Part shown: positions 37,150-47,581 of the stretch, piece after piece
Layout of the letters: each line of letters starts with the position of its first letter
Position numbering within the stretch: position 1 is the stretch's first letter
NCBI GenBank assembly: GCA_016866385.1
Contig: VGMU01000002.1
Span: forward strand, 1 to 64,000
Length of the DNA stretch: 64,000 bases
Reading direction: 5' to 3'
Source: Bacteroidota bacterium
Lineage (GTDB): Bacteria > Bacteroidota > Bacteroidia > Cytophagales > Cyclobacteriaceae
The notes under the pieces: generated by a model
Told to the model about the DNA's origin: nothing
The model's input: only the letters and a program-made list of their open reading frames with translations
Databases searched by the model: none
Made by a program: the position numbers and the translations under genes

Positions 37150-37181
37150 TTTGATAACTGTGAATAAAAGCGCAATTTTTG
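37150..37181 (+). promoter_or_regulatory. candidate promoter of the arginine decarboxylase gene (TTTG-N20-AATTTTTG)
   Basis: TTTG at 37150-37153, 20-nt spacer, AATTTTTG at 37174-37181 (7/8 to TAnnTTTG); ATG at 37215 lies 33 nt downstream. Confidence 0.5.
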
Positions 37182-37214
37182 CACCCTTATCTTAAAATTA
37201 AACCTGATTGGTAC

Positions 37215-38603
37215 ATGAATAGATACATTGATTTGATCCAGCAGACTTTTGATTTTCCTACCAAGGAATTTACCGTTGAAGACAACAATCTTTTTTTCAA
37301 TGGAGTCAATCTGATGGAAATCATTGAGACCTATGGGACACCGTTGAAGTTGACCTATCTGCCAAAAATTTCTGAAAGTATACATCAGGCGAAAAAGTAC
37401 TTTTCAAATGCCATGCAAACCCACCAATACAAGGGAAAGTATACCTATTGCTATTGTACCAAATCTTCTCACTTTAGCTTTGTTCTGGACGAGGCCTTGA
37501 AAAACGATATCCATCTTGAGACTTCCTCCACTTTTGATATTCCTCTGGTGAGAAGTCTATATGCCAAAGGAAAGATCCGAAAGGATACCTATATCATTTG
37601 CAATGGCTTCAAGCGGGAAAAATACAAGGAGTATGTTTCTGCCTTGCTCAACGATGGTTTTGTCAATTGCATACCCATTTTAGATAATCTCACCGAAATC
37701 GATTACTATTTGGAGCACGTCAAGGTCCCTTTTCAAGTAGGGATTCGAATTGCTGCGGATGAGGAACCCAAGTTTGGATTTTATACCTCAAGGTTGGGCG
37801 TTCGCTACAACGATATCATTTCTTTGTACGAACAAAAAATTAAAAATAATCCACAGGTAAGCTTAAAAATGCTTCATTTTTTTATCAATTCTGGCATCAA
37901 GGATACCGCTTACTATTGGTCTGAATTGACCCGTTTTATTCAAAAATATGTAGAACTCAAAAAGGTAGCCCCTAGTCTAGATGCCATGGATATTGGCGGG
38001 GGATGGCCCATCAAAACCAACGTATTTTTCGATTACGATTACCAATATATGGCCGATCAAATCGTAAAAAATATCAAGTGGATGTGTGCCAAAAACAATA
38101 CCACCGAACCCAATATTTTTACTGAGTTTGGAAGCTATACGGTAGGAGAAAGTGGGGCTGTTTTGTACTCTATTTTGGCTGAGAAACTTCAAAATGACAA
38201 GGAATTGTGGTACATGATTGATGGTTCCTTCATCACTCAACTTCCAGATAGTTGGGGATTGAATCAAAAATACATCATGCTTGCAGTGAATAATTGGGAA
38301 GAAGAATACCATAACATCTCCTTGGGTGGATTGACTTGCGACAGCATGGACTATTACAATTCAGAAGCCCACCAATTCAATATTTATTTGCCAAAATTGG
38401 TGGAAAAGAAGCAGCAATACATAGGCTTTTTCCATACCGGAGCTTACCAAGAATCTTTAGGAGGCTATGGTGGCATTCAGCATTGCTTGATTCCAGCGCC
38501 CAAACATGTGCTGATCGATCGGGATGAACATGGAAAGGTGAAGCACTGGTTATTTGCTACCGATCAAAAGGAAGAAAGCATGTTGAAAACCTTAGGGTAT
38601 TAA
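37215..38603 (+). CDS. arginine decarboxylase (fold-type III PLP enzyme, SpeA-like)
   Basis: MNRYIDLIQQTFDFPTKEFTVEDNNLFFNGVNLMEIIETYGTPLKLTYLP; GKYTYCYCTKSSHFSFVLDEALKNDIHLETSSTFDIPLV; DAMDIGGGWPI; CDSMDYY. Track start at 37179 (TTG) falls in the putative -7 box. Confidence 0.9.
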   Translation: MNRYIDLIQQTFDFPTKEFTVEDNNLFFNGVNLMEIIETYGTPLKLTYLPKISESIHQAKKYFSNAMQTHQYKGKYTYCYCTKSSHFSFVLDEALKNDIHLETSSTFDIPLVRSLYAKGKIRKDTYIICNGFKREKYKEYVSALLNDGFVNCIPILDNLTEIDYYLEHVKVPFQVGIRIAADEEPKFGFYTSRLGVRYNDIISLYEQKIKNNPQVSLKMLHFFINSGIKDTAYYWSELTRFIQKYVELKKVAPSLDAMDIGGGWPIKTNVFFDYDYQYMADQIVKNIKWMCAKNNTTEPNIFTEFGSYTVGESGAVLYSILAEKLQNDKELWYMIDGSFITQLPDSWGLNQKYIMLAVNNWEEEYHNISLGGLTCDSMDYYNSEAHQFNIYLPKLVEKKQQYIGFFHTGAYQESLGGYGGIQHCLIPAPKHVLIDRDEHGKVKHWLFATDQKEESMLKTLGY

Positions 38604-38608
38604 AAAGT

Positions 38609-38635
38609 AAAGACCACCGCAAGTGGTCTTTTTTT
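38609..38635. terminator. intrinsic terminator after arginine decarboxylase
   Basis: AAAGACCAC CGCAA GTGGTCTTTTTTT. Confidence 0.85.
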
Positions 38636-39638
38636 AACCCATTTTTTTAGCGTCCTGGGTAGGAAATAAAATGGAGGCGAGCACTGATAAAATCAGAACT
38701 CCCCCTACTATGGAAAGAGAAAGCGGTGAAGAAATGTGAAAAATTGGAGCAATGATCATTTTGAATCCAATAAAGGCAAGGATCACAGCAAGGCCATACT
38801 TTAGCCGGCTAAACATGTGAATGAAATTAGCCAACAGGAAGTATAGCGATCGTAATCCTAAAATTGCAAAAATATTTGAGGTATACAGAATGAATGGATC
38901 ATCCGGAGCAATGGCAAAAATGGCAGGGATGGAATCCACGGCAAAAATCAAATCGGTGAATTCAATGACCGCTACCACTACCAATAGGGGAGTGGCCACC
39001 TTGACCCCATTTTCGATGGTGAAGAAATTTCCCCCATTGTATTCCTTACTCACTTTAAATAGTTTGTGGATGACTTGGGCTCCTGGGCTCTTGCTGAAGT
39101 CTTTTTCCTGGTCGTCCTTGTCGTTAGCAAACCAGGATTTAATTCCTGCATAAATAAGGAAAAAGCCAAAAACAGTCAAAACAGCATTAATTTTAACGTA
39201 ATGGCCAAATAAATTCATTTCTGGAAGGAAGGTGAGGTTGATGATACCCACGCCTGCAAAAATGAAGATGGCTCGCATCAGCAATGCTCCAATAATCCCC
39301 CAAAAAAGTACCTTGTGGTGAAGTTCTCGTGGGACATTGAAGTAGCCAAAAACTAAAATGAATACAAATAAATTGTCTACTGAAAGTGCCTTTTCTATCC
39401 AATAAGCAGCCTGGTACTGAGAAAACTTTTCCAAGGCGTATTTCTCGTCGGTGACGATGAAGATGAAAATACTGAAAATCATGGAAATTCCTATCCATAC
39501 CAAAGACCAAATAGCGGCTTCTTGGTTGGAGATCACATGGCTTTTTTTATTAAATATCCCTAGGTCCAACAAAAGCATGAACAGAACAATCGCACTAAAT
39601 CCGATGATAATGCCAGGATGATTGATTAAGTTATCCAT
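38634..39638 (-). CDS. TerC family integral membrane protein
   Basis: YWIEKALSVDNLFVFILVFGYFNVPRELHHKVLFWGIIGALLMRAIFIFAG; VVAVIEFTDLIFAVDSIPAIFAIAPDDPFILYTSNIFAILGLRSLYFLL. Confidence 0.96.
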   Translation of the reverse strand: MDNLINHPGIIIGFSAIVLFMLLLDLGIFNKKSHVISNQEAAIWSLVWIGISMIFSIFIFIVTDEKYALEKFSQYQAAYWIEKALSVDNLFVFILVFGYFNVPRELHHKVLFWGIIGALLMRAIFIFAGVGIINLTFLPEMNLFGHYVKINAVLTVFGFFLIYAGIKSWFANDKDDQEKDFSKSPGAQVIHKLFKVSKEYNGGNFFTIENGVKVATPLLVVVAVIEFTDLIFAVDSIPAIFAIAPDDPFILYTSNIFAILGLRSLYFLLANFIHMFSRLKYGLAVILAFIGFKMIIAPIFHISSPLSLSIVGGVLILSVLASILFPTQDAKKMG

Positions 39639-39710
39639 AGGAAAAGGAAATTCCAGAGATTAAATGATTTGCAAAAGTACTTCTTTTTATATCTTAGCCG
39701 CAGGCAAGGA

Positions 39711-40661
39711 TCAAAGAGTTTCAGACGGATTCAAGCTGGCCTCAAAATAGGCTATGGTTTTTTGTAATCCTTCTTTTAAAGAAATCCGAGGCTCCCAATT
39801 CAACTCTTTCTTTGCACGTAAAAGTTCAGGTTTTCGCTGTTTGGGGTCATCGGGTGAAGAGGGGAGAAAAATCAACTTACTTTTACTTTGGGTAAGTTCT
39901 AGAATAAGGTGTGCCAACTCCCGAATAGAGCACTCATTGGAATTTCCAATATTGATAGGGCCAGTAATATTTTTTGGAGTTTTCATCAGCCTTATCATGG
40001 CTTCTATGGTGTCTTCCACATAGCAAAAAGATCGGGTTTGGTATCCGTCACCTAGTATACTTAGGTCTTCTCCCTTCAAGGCTTGTTGAATTAAACTGGA
40101 GACTACTCTGCCGTCTTTAGCGCTCATGCGAGGTCCGTAAGTATTGAATATCCGCATCACTTTTATGGGGACCTCATGCATTCTGAAGTAATCAAAAAAT
40201 AAGGTTTCTGCTCCTCTTTTCCCTTCGTCGTAACAGGCCCGTGGGCCTATAGGATTTACATTTCCAAAATAGGATTCCGGTTGAGGATGGATTTCGGGGT
40301 TTCCATATACTTCGGAAGTAGAGGCTTGAAGGATTTTTGACCGATTGACTTTGGCAAGCTCAAGCAAATTCATGGCTCCAAGAATGGAAGTGGTAAAGGT
40401 TTCTATGGGGTATTTTTGGTAAAGTTGTGGAGAAGCAGGACATGCCAAGTTGTAGATTTCATCTACTTGTAGGGTCAAGGGCTTTCTAACATCCTCCTGA
40501 ATCAACTCAAAATTTCTATTTTCTAATTGTTTTTCAATGTTTTGCTTATTCCCTGAGAAAAAATTATCCATGCAAAGGACATAATTCCCTTCTAGAAGTA
40601 GTCGATCACAAAGGTGACTACCTAGAAATCCAGCTCCTCCACTTACTAAAACTCTTTTCAT
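39711..40661 (-). CDS. UDP-glucuronate decarboxylase-type NAD-dependent epimerase/dehydratase
   Basis: RVLVSGGAGFLGSHLCDRLLLEGNYVLCMDNFFSGNKQNI, YNLACPASPQLYQKYPIETFTTSILGAMNLLELAK, TSEVYGNPEIHPQPESYFGNVNPIGPRACYDEGKRGAETL. Confidence 0.93.
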   Translation of the reverse strand: MKRVLVSGGAGFLGSHLCDRLLLEGNYVLCMDNFFSGNKQNIEKQLENRNFELIQEDVRKPLTLQVDEIYNLACPASPQLYQKYPIETFTTSILGAMNLLELAKVNRSKILQASTSEVYGNPEIHPQPESYFGNVNPIGPRACYDEGKRGAETLFFDYFRMHEVPIKVMRIFNTYGPRMSAKDGRVVSSLIQQALKGEDLSILGDGYQTRSFCYVEDTIEAMIRLMKTPKNITGPINIGNSNECSIRELAHLILELTQSKSKLIFLPSSPDDPKQRKPELLRAKKELNWEPRISLKEGLQKTIAYFEASLNPSETL

Positions 40662-40765
40662 GGATCTATTTTAGAAATTATGGACGTTTATCAATTGAAT
40701 GAAATAGGAATTCATTTTTAATTTTCTTCTAGACTCAATAACTGCTGTTGAATGGTAAAAATACA

Positions 40766-42547
40766 TCAAAACCACTCATTTTTCATGGAAAGGGTAGGAT
40801 AGGAAGAAGCAGTAAAACGTTCCATGAGACCCTTTAACTTGATCAATTCGTATTCCATGGTATACCTTGCCGTTTCTATTTTCCCTAAATGAAAATCAGG
40901 ATCTTTAGCATCTTGAAGTAAGGCTTTTTGAGAGGTACTTGCTTGCTTTAGCCACATCCAGGCATGGCAGAGTATGCCAGCGGCTTCTAGGAAAAGGGTG
41001 GCGTCTGCCAACAGCACAAGAGGACCTAGGTCTCTTTTCTCTAGTAAGCGTACAGTAGCTTGGAAAAAGGATTGGAAATAATGCTGGAAGGAAGTGGTAA
41101 TCGTCTTTAATTCTTCAAAAACTAGAGCTTCTTGTAGGGATTTTTCCATTTCTTTGTGTAGCATTTTCCAGCCTAGGCCATCTTCCAAAAATAGTTTTCT
41201 GCCTAGCAAGTCCAATCCATGAATTCCCGTGGTCCCTTCGTGTATGGGATGTATTCTTGACTCCCTAAAGTACTGTTCGGTTGGAAAATCTGTGGTATAC
41301 CCGGCACCACCCAAGACTTGAATGGCCATGGAGGTACTTTGTATACCCATTTCCGAGGGGTACGTTTTTGCTATAGGAATCAGAACGTCTAAGAGGAGTT
41401 CCCCTTCTTTTTTTAATTCCAAACGGGTCTCTTGTGATACTTTGTCTGCTATGAGTCCACAGTAGATGAGCAAGGCCAAAGATCCTTCGCACATACTTTT
41501 TTGAAATAGAAGCATTCGCTTCACATCTGCATGCTCAATGATAGGTACTTGCGCTTTGGAAATGTCTTTTTCCGTCAGCCTTCTTCCTTGAGGACGCTGC
41601 TTCGCATAACCTAGAGAAGCTTGGTAGGCTGCAGTTGAAATGGCGGTGGCATTCATCCCAATTCCTAAGCGGGCTTCGTTCATCATCTGAAACATGTACT
41701 TAAGTCCTTGGTGGGGTTCTCCCACAAGATATCCTTCACAAGCTCCTTCGCTACCCATCATCAAATGAACAATAGGAGCACCCTTGTACCCCATTTTATG
41801 ATAAATGCCTTGAGTGAGCACATCGTTTGCCGTACCATCTAATCGGATTTTGGGTACTACAAATAGAGAAATGCCTTTGGTCCCTGGAGGGGCTCCCTCT
41901 ATTCTGGCAAGCATCAAATGAATGATATTTTCACAGGCATTGTGGTCCCCTGCGGAGATGTATATTTTCTGTCCTTGTATGGAATAGACCCCTTCTTTTG
42001 GTGTTGGAGAGGCTTTGGTACTCAAGTCAGAAAGGGAACTTCCCGCGTCAGGTTCGGTCAAAGCCATGGTACCTTGCCATTCCCCGCTATACATTTTTGG
42101 GGTATAGGAATCTCGTAATTCTTTGGATCCAAAGGTACGAATGAGGTTGGCGGCTCCAGTAGTTAAAAAAGGAAACACACTGGCAGAATAATTTGCAGCT
42201 TGAAAAATAAATCCTGCCCCCATATGAATGGTCCATGGAAGTTGCTGTCCCCCTTCTTCGTAGGAGAAAATGGCATTGATCCAACCGTCTTGGCCAAATT
42301 GCCGGATGATGGCCTTCAAATCGGGATGAACCTTGACTTCTCCTGGTGTCCATTGTGGTTCTTGCCTATCCATCTCTCTAAAAATGGGGTACATGGATTT
42401 TTCTGCAAGCTGGGCAGCAGCATCCAAGACCAGGGTGAAGGTTTCATAGGAATGATCAGAAAAATAGGGATAGGAAGTTAGTTCCAGGCAATTTTGGTTT
42501 TCAAACAACTGGTAATAAAGATCTCTTTTGGAGTAGAATGATGCCAT
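40766..42547 (-). CDS. acyl-CoA dehydrogenase
   Basis: MALTEPDAGSSLSDLSTKASP, YSIQGQKIYISAGDHNACENIIHLMLARI, LGIGMNATAISTAAYQASLGYAKQRPQGR, GGAGYTTDFPTEQYFRESRIHPIHEGTTGI. Confidence 0.95.
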   Translation of the reverse strand: MASFYSKRDLYYQLFENQNCLELTSYPYFSDHSYETFTLVLDAAAQLAEKSMYPIFREMDRQEPQWTPGEVKVHPDLKAIIRQFGQDGWINAIFSYEEGGQQLPWTIHMGAGFIFQAANYSASVFPFLTTGAANLIRTFGSKELRDSYTPKMYSGEWQGTMALTEPDAGSSLSDLSTKASPTPKEGVYSIQGQKIYISAGDHNACENIIHLMLARIEGAPPGTKGISLFVVPKIRLDGTANDVLTQGIYHKMGYKGAPIVHLMMGSEGACEGYLVGEPHQGLKYMFQMMNEARLGIGMNATAISTAAYQASLGYAKQRPQGRRLTEKDISKAQVPIIEHADVKRMLLFQKSMCEGSLALLIYCGLIADKVSQETRLELKKEGELLLDVLIPIAKTYPSEMGIQSTSMAIQVLGGAGYTTDFPTEQYFRESRIHPIHEGTTGIHGLDLLGRKLFLEDGLGWKMLHKEMEKSLQEALVFEELKTITTSFQHYFQSFFQATVRLLEKRDLGPLVLLADATLFLEAAGILCHAWMWLKQASTSQKALLQDAKDPDFHLGKIETARYTMEYELIKLKGLMERFTASSYPTLSMKNEWF

Positions 42548-42604
42548 ATCGGTTTAAATTTAAAGCCTTGTATCGAGCCATTTGTGTGGAAAGAGTAAAT
42601 CTGA

Positions 42605-43792
42605 TTAAGATTTCTTTTTATCTCTCATCCAAAGCAAGGCTTCTTCTACCCCTCTAAGCTCCGCCAAGCCCTTTAGCCTGCCAATGGCTGTATATCCTGG
42701 GTTAGCAGACGTCTTGTGTAGGTCGTCGAGAAGTTGGTGCCCATGGTCCGGGCGCATAGGAATTCTCTTTTTTCGTATTTCTTGCCACCGGAGTACTTCT
42801 TGTATGACTGCTACCATGTCTACATTGCCTTCCAGGTGGTTGTCTTCGTAGAAATTTCCTTCCGCATCTCTTCGGGTACTTCGCAGATGGAGAAAATGAA
42901 TGCGTTCTCCAAATTCTTTGACCATGGCAGGTAGATCATTGTCTTCTCGTACCCCATAACTGCCGGTACAAAAGGTAAGTCCATTGTGCTGGCTAGGGGT
43001 TTGGCTGAGGATTCTTCTGGCATCTGCCGCTGTGCTGACAACTCTAGGCAATCCATACAAGGAAAAAGGGGGATCGTCTGGATGAATACATAGAAAGCAA
43101 CCCACTTCTTCTGCTACTGGGGTGATGGCATCTAAAAATAGGCGCAGGTGTTCTGCAAGTTTATTTGCATCGATTCCAGAATAGGTTTTCAGCATTTCGC
43201 GAAATTCCTCTAAAGTATACCCAATTTCTGAGCCTGGAAGACCCTTTAGAATATTATCCAAAATAAGCTGCTTGGATTCTAGGCTAAGATTCTGGTAGTA
43301 GGTTTCGGTGGTAGCAATTTCTTCTGGACTGTATTCTTGTCGCGCTTCAGGTCGTTGCAAGATGAATAGGTCAAAGGCAATCACCGCTTTTTTCTCATAA
43401 AGTAAGGCTTTAGCACCGTTCGGGAGCAGGTATTCTAGGTTGGTACGTGTCCAATCCAAAATCGGCATAAAGTTGTAACAAACGGTATACACTCCCTCAG
43501 CAGCCAGGTTTCGTAAGGTTTGCTTGTAATTTTCGATTAGTTGGAGATAGTTGCCAGACCTTGTTTTAATCTGTTCGTGAACAGGTACGGATTCTACCAC
43601 AGACCAGGTCAGGCCAGCTTCCTCAATTGTCTTTTTTCGAATACTAATTTCTTCCCTTGACCAAACTTCCCCATTGGGAATATGGTGTAGCGCGGTAACT
43701 ATTCCCGTAGCGCCAGACTGTCGGATATCTTGAAGACTTACGGGGTCCTTTGGACCGTACCAGCGCATGGTTTGTTCCATCTTATAGGTCAT
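42605..43792 (-). CDS. uxuA: mannonate dehydratase
   Basis: [41 protein letters not shown]...[13 protein letters not shown]...[12 protein letters not shown]...[15 protein letters not shown]. Confidence 0.97.
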   Translation of the reverse strand: MTYKMEQTMRWYGPKDPVSLQDIRQSGATGIVTALHHIPNGEVWSREEISIRKKTIEEAGLTWSVVESVPVHEQIKTRSGNYLQLIENYKQTLRNLAAEGVYTVCYNFMPILDWTRTNLEYLLPNGAKALLYEKKAVIAFDLFILQRPEARQEYSPEEIATTETYYQNLSLESKQLILDNILKGLPGSEIGYTLEEFREMLKTYSGIDANKLAEHLRLFLDAITPVAEEVGCFLCIHPDDPPFSLYGLPRVVSTAADARRILSQTPSQHNGLTFCTGSYGVREDNDLPAMVKEFGERIHFLHLRSTRRDAEGNFYEDNHLEGNVDMVAVIQEVLRWQEIRKKRIPMRPDHGHQLLDDLHKTSANPGYTAIGRLKGLAELRGVEEALLWMRDKKKS

Positions 43793-43829
43793 GGCAATTT
43801 GATTTGAGGGTTGAATTCAATCACTAATT

Positions 43830-44651
43830 TTAAACTCCAGCATAGGCACTAAAGCCACCGTCCACGGCAACCACACTGCCCGTTACGAAGGATGAGGCAT
43901 CGCTGCATAGCCAATGTAAGGCACCCAATAAATCTTCAGGCTGTCCAAATCGATTCATAGGGGTATGGCTGATGATTTGGTTTCCACGTTGCGTGAGACT
44001 TCCATCTATCTCGGTAAGAAGGGTTCTGTTTTGTTCAGTGAGGAAAAATCCTGGGGCCAAGGCATTCACGCGAAAGCTAGGGCCATATTTGGTGGCGAGC
44101 TCTACCGCTAGCCATTTGGTCAAGTTGTCAATAGCAGCCTTAGAAGAGGCATAGCCCATTACTCGTGTCATAGGTCGAGAAGCAGCCATGGAACTGATAT
44201 TGAGGATGGTACCGCTGTTATTTTTAAGCAGTAGGGGTAGGAAAGCCTTGATTGGAAAAACTGTACCCAGGTAATTCAAGTCCACCACTTGCTTTAAGGC
44301 TTCCGTATCCAAATCCAAAAAAGTTTGCTCGGGTCGAATTACCGCTCCAGGCATATTCCCCCCCGCAGCATTGATCAGTATGGCTATGGATTCGTGTTGA
44401 GCAGAGACTAATTGGGCAACTTTCTCAAGGGATTTCTCATCTGTTACATCTGCGTAATAGCCCCAGGCTTTGCCGCCTTGGGCGAGGATTTGATCTCGCA
44501 GGGCATTTACTTTCTGGGGAGATCTTCCTAAGAGTAAAAGTTCTGCCCCTTGCTGCGCAAGGTAAAGGGCCATAGAGGTACCCAGAACCCCCGTTGCTCC
44601 TGAAAAAAGGACTTTCCTTCCGCTTAGGTCAAATGGATTTGTGGGATTCAT
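43830..44651 (-). CDS. SDR family oxidoreductase, probable fructuronate/mannonate reductase
   Basis: GRKVLFSGATGVLGTSMALYLAQQGAELLLLGR, NAAGGNMPGAVIRPE, YASSKAAIDNLTKWLAVELA, lies between uxuA and uxaC; ATGA overlap with uxaC. Confidence 0.9.
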   Translation of the reverse strand: MNPTNPFDLSGRKVLFSGATGVLGTSMALYLAQQGAELLLLGRSPQKVNALRDQILAQGGKAWGYYADVTDEKSLEKVAQLVSAQHESIAILINAAGGNMPGAVIRPEQTFLDLDTEALKQVVDLNYLGTVFPIKAFLPLLLKNNSGTILNISSMAASRPMTRVMGYASSKAAIDNLTKWLAVELATKYGPSFRVNALAPGFFLTEQNRTLLTEIDGSLTQRGNQIISHTPMNRFGQPEDLLGALHWLCSDASSFVTGSVVAVDGGFSAYAGV

Positions 44652-46093
44652 TGGGAGAGGCTAAAGTTTTGGGAACTAAAGTTGAAGTAGTTTTTGGCAT
44701 TGTGGTAGCAGATGTCTTGAATAATTTTTCCCAGCCACTTTTCATCCCAAGGCAATTCCCCGCGCTCTACTTCTTGACCAAACAAATTGCAAAGGATCCT
44801 ACGAAAATACTCGTGTCTTGGGAAAGAAAGAAAACTTCTGGAATCGGTGAGCATGCCGATGAAGCAACTCAAGAGCCCTAGGTTGGAGAGCGCGTTGAGT
44901 TGTTTTTCCATGCCGTCTTTTTGATCCAAATACCACCATCCTGATCCATACTGCATTTTTCCTTTGATAGATCCATCATTGAAGTTTCCAATCATGGATG
45001 CAAACACTTCATTGTCCCGGGGATTCAGGTTGTAAATGACAGTTTTTGCAAGTTGATCGGTCTTATCCAAGGCATTGAAGTAAGCGGCCAACGTGCTTGC
45101 CTGGTCAAAATCTCCGATGGAATCGAAGCCTGTATCAGGTCCAAGTTGCTGCAGCATGCGCTCATTGGTATTGCGCAATGCCCCCAAATGAAATTGCTGC
45201 ACCCATCCCTTGGCGTGGTAGCGCTTGGAAAGTTGGAACAGCACTTCAAACTTGAAATGTTCCAATTCTTCAGCATTGGGCAATTGTCCCTTCAGGGTAT
45301 TCCTTAGGATGCGGTCCAGAGATAATCCTTGATTCTTTGAAAAATAGAGGCGGGATAGCCCGTGGTCGGAGACACGGCATCCATGCGCATGAAAGTGATC
45401 CATACGGTTGAAGAGGGCTTCCATCAAGGTGTCAAAGGAGTTGACCTCAAATCCGACGACTAATCCCAGTTTTTGCAAATAGGTTTTGTAGTGTTCAGGC
45501 TGTTCAATGCCGAAAGCTTTGTCAGGCCGAAAGGTAGGGTAGAGTTGTAGGGAAGAACCTTCCCGATGAAAGGCAAAATGGTGCTCCAACGAATCGGTGG
45601 GGTCATCTGTGGTAGCCACCACTTCCACCTGCATGTGGTTTAGGAGCCCCCGCACTCGGAAAGATTCCTGCTGCAAGGTTCCTTTGGTTTCTGCGTAAAT
45701 CTGACTGGCATTGCTCGGATTGAGGAGTTGGTCGATGCCAAAGTAGCGTTTCAACTCCAAAGCGCTCCAATGGAAAAGTGGATTACGTAGCGTGTAGGGA
45801 AGCGTATACGCCCATTTTTCAAACTTCTCTTTCGCTGACGCATTTCCAGTGATGTAATGCTCGTCTATTCCGAGGGTTCGCATGGCCCTCCACTTGTAAT
45901 GATCCCCTGCCAGCCACAAGTCTGAGATGTTGTCAAACTTTCGGTTGGAGGCGATTTCAGCAGGAGAAAGGTGGTTGTGGTAATCTATGATGGGTAAGGA
46001 CTTGGCGTAGTCCTGATAAAGCATTTGGGCAAATTTATTCTTCAATAAAAAATCATCCGAAAGAAAGGAAGCCTGCTGATTTGAGCTTAACAT
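44648..46093 (-). CDS. uxaC: glucuronate isomerase
   Basis: SLPIIDYHNHLSPAEIASNRKFDNISDLWLAGDHYKWRAMRTLGI; ATTDDPTDSLEHH; YGSGWWYLDQKDGMEKQLNAL; MLTDSRSFLSFPRHEYFRRILC. Confidence 0.97.
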   Translation of the reverse strand: MLSSNQQASFLSDDFLLKNKFAQMLYQDYAKSLPIIDYHNHLSPAEIASNRKFDNISDLWLAGDHYKWRAMRTLGIDEHYITGNASAKEKFEKWAYTLPYTLRNPLFHWSALELKRYFGIDQLLNPSNASQIYAETKGTLQQESFRVRGLLNHMQVEVVATTDDPTDSLEHHFAFHREGSSLQLYPTFRPDKAFGIEQPEHYKTYLQKLGLVVGFEVNSFDTLMEALFNRMDHFHAHGCRVSDHGLSRLYFSKNQGLSLDRILRNTLKGQLPNAEELEHFKFEVLFQLSKRYHAKGWVQQFHLGALRNTNERMLQQLGPDTGFDSIGDFDQASTLAAYFNALDKTDQLAKTVIYNLNPRDNEVFASMIGNFNDGSIKGKMQYGSGWWYLDQKDGMEKQLNALSNLGLLSCFIGMLTDSRSFLSFPRHEYFRRILCNLFGQEVERGELPWDEKWLGKIIQDICYHNAKNYFNFSSQNFSLSQ

Positions 46094-46210
46094 TTTTAAT
46101 TAAGTAACTAAATAACAAGAAAATATGTTGTATGTATTAAACTAAAACTTAATTGAAATTACACTGGAATAAATCTTTCTGTAGCAAGATTCAATCAACC
46201 AATCAGTGAT

Positions 46211-47560
46211 TTAAATTGCTGGTGGAGCCCAGCCCTTTTCGTATTCTCGAGTCCACAGCGTCATGGCCTTTGGGGAATTGAGGATGTGTCCATTTTTCGG
46301 GTCGCAAGTCAAAGCCTCTCCGGTACGGTAACTGATATTGGCGAGATGACATAATAGGGTAGATACGGCCCCTTCTTCAATGGTCGAGTTTTGTTTTGCT
46401 GTTCCTCGAACTGCGTTGAAGAAATTGACAATATGCAAGGTGCTCATGTCGCCACCACCGCCAAGAGCAGTGCCTCCTTCGTTGTTATTGGCTTGGTTGG
46501 ATTTAATTTCTTTGCCAGAGCGATCGTGTAGTCGGTATCCACCACGGTCTACATAGACGGTACCCTCCGAACCGTAAATAATCGTTCCTCGGTCCGAACC
46601 ATAGGTTTTGTAGTTGTTTCGGCTTTTTCCATCCCATTGTATGACTTTTCCCTCTCCAAATTGGAAGGTAGCATCCATGGTGTCGTACATGGTCCATCCG
46701 TCTTCGGGGAAATGCATTTTTCCGGCTACTACGGAGACTGCTGTAGGAAAATCCACTTGCAAGGCCCATCGGGCGATATCTAATTCATGGGTAGCATTAT
46801 TGCCCGTTTCTGCGGTACCGTAATCCCAACCGTACCAATGCCAATTGTAATCCCAAGTATCGTGGAAATAGGGTTTCCGAGGCGCTGGACCCTGGAAAAG
46901 CTCCCAATCCAAGCCTGCCGGTGCTTCTTGTTGGACAGGGTTAGGTACGGCTCCTCGGGAATTGCTGTAAAAGGCCTTGGCGAAGTACACCTTACCAATG
47001 ACGCCCTCGTGTATGGCTTGGATGATTTCTCTACTCTCAGGGGCGGAGCGCTGCTGGTTGCCCATTTGTACCACCTTGTTGTATTTCTTCTGTAGCGCGA
47101 CGAGTACCTCTCCTTCACGAGGGTTGTGGGAACAGGGTTTTTCTACATAGACATGCTTTCCTCGCTCCAAGGCAAGCCAGGTACCTGGTGCATGCCAATG
47201 ATCAGGTGTGGCATTGATGAGCACATCGACCTCCTTGTCGTCCAATACTTTGAAGATGTTTTGCTCTTGCTTGGGTTGGTAGTCGATCCATTGTTCAAAA
47301 TTTTTCGCTGCCTTGGGTATCTGGGACTGCATGGCATCGCAGAGGTAAAGCAAATTGACATTGCTGCTTTTCAATCCTATGGGCTCGTAAAATGCACCTA
47401 AACGCCTTCCCAAGCCAGCAATGGCGACATTCAGTCGGTCGTTTGCACCCAGGATGCGGGCATAGGATGTGGGCGAAAAGGCCAGTGAACCTAGGGAGGC
47501 TAACCCAAGGGTTGCAACCGCACTTTTCTTGATGAATTCTCTTCTGTTTGATTTGCTCAT
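46211..47560 (-). CDS. Gfo/Idh/MocA family oxidoreductase with Tat-type leader
   Basis: MSKSNRREFIKKSAVATLGLASLG; LNVAIAGLGRRLGAFYEP; KHVYVEKPCSHNPREGE; GNNATHELDIARWALQVDFP. Confidence 0.95.
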   Translation of the reverse strand: MSKSNRREFIKKSAVATLGLASLGSLAFSPTSYARILGANDRLNVAIAGLGRRLGAFYEPIGLKSSNVNLLYLCDAMQSQIPKAAKNFEQWIDYQPKQEQNIFKVLDDKEVDVLINATPDHWHAPGTWLALERGKHVYVEKPCSHNPREGEVLVALQKKYNKVVQMGNQQRSAPESREIIQAIHEGVIGKVYFAKAFYSNSRGAVPNPVQQEAPAGLDWELFQGPAPRKPYFHDTWDYNWHWYGWDYGTAETGNNATHELDIARWALQVDFPTAVSVVAGKMHFPEDGWTMYDTMDATFQFGEGKVIQWDGKSRNNYKTYGSDRGTIIYGSEGTVYVDRGGYRLHDRSGKEIKSNQANNNEGGTALGGGGDMSTLHIVNFFNAVRGTAKQNSTIEEGAVSTLLCHLANISYRTGEALTCDPKNGHILNSPKAMTLWTREYEKGWAPPAI

Positions 47561-47581
47561 GGTGGTATTGGCTTCCCTGAT

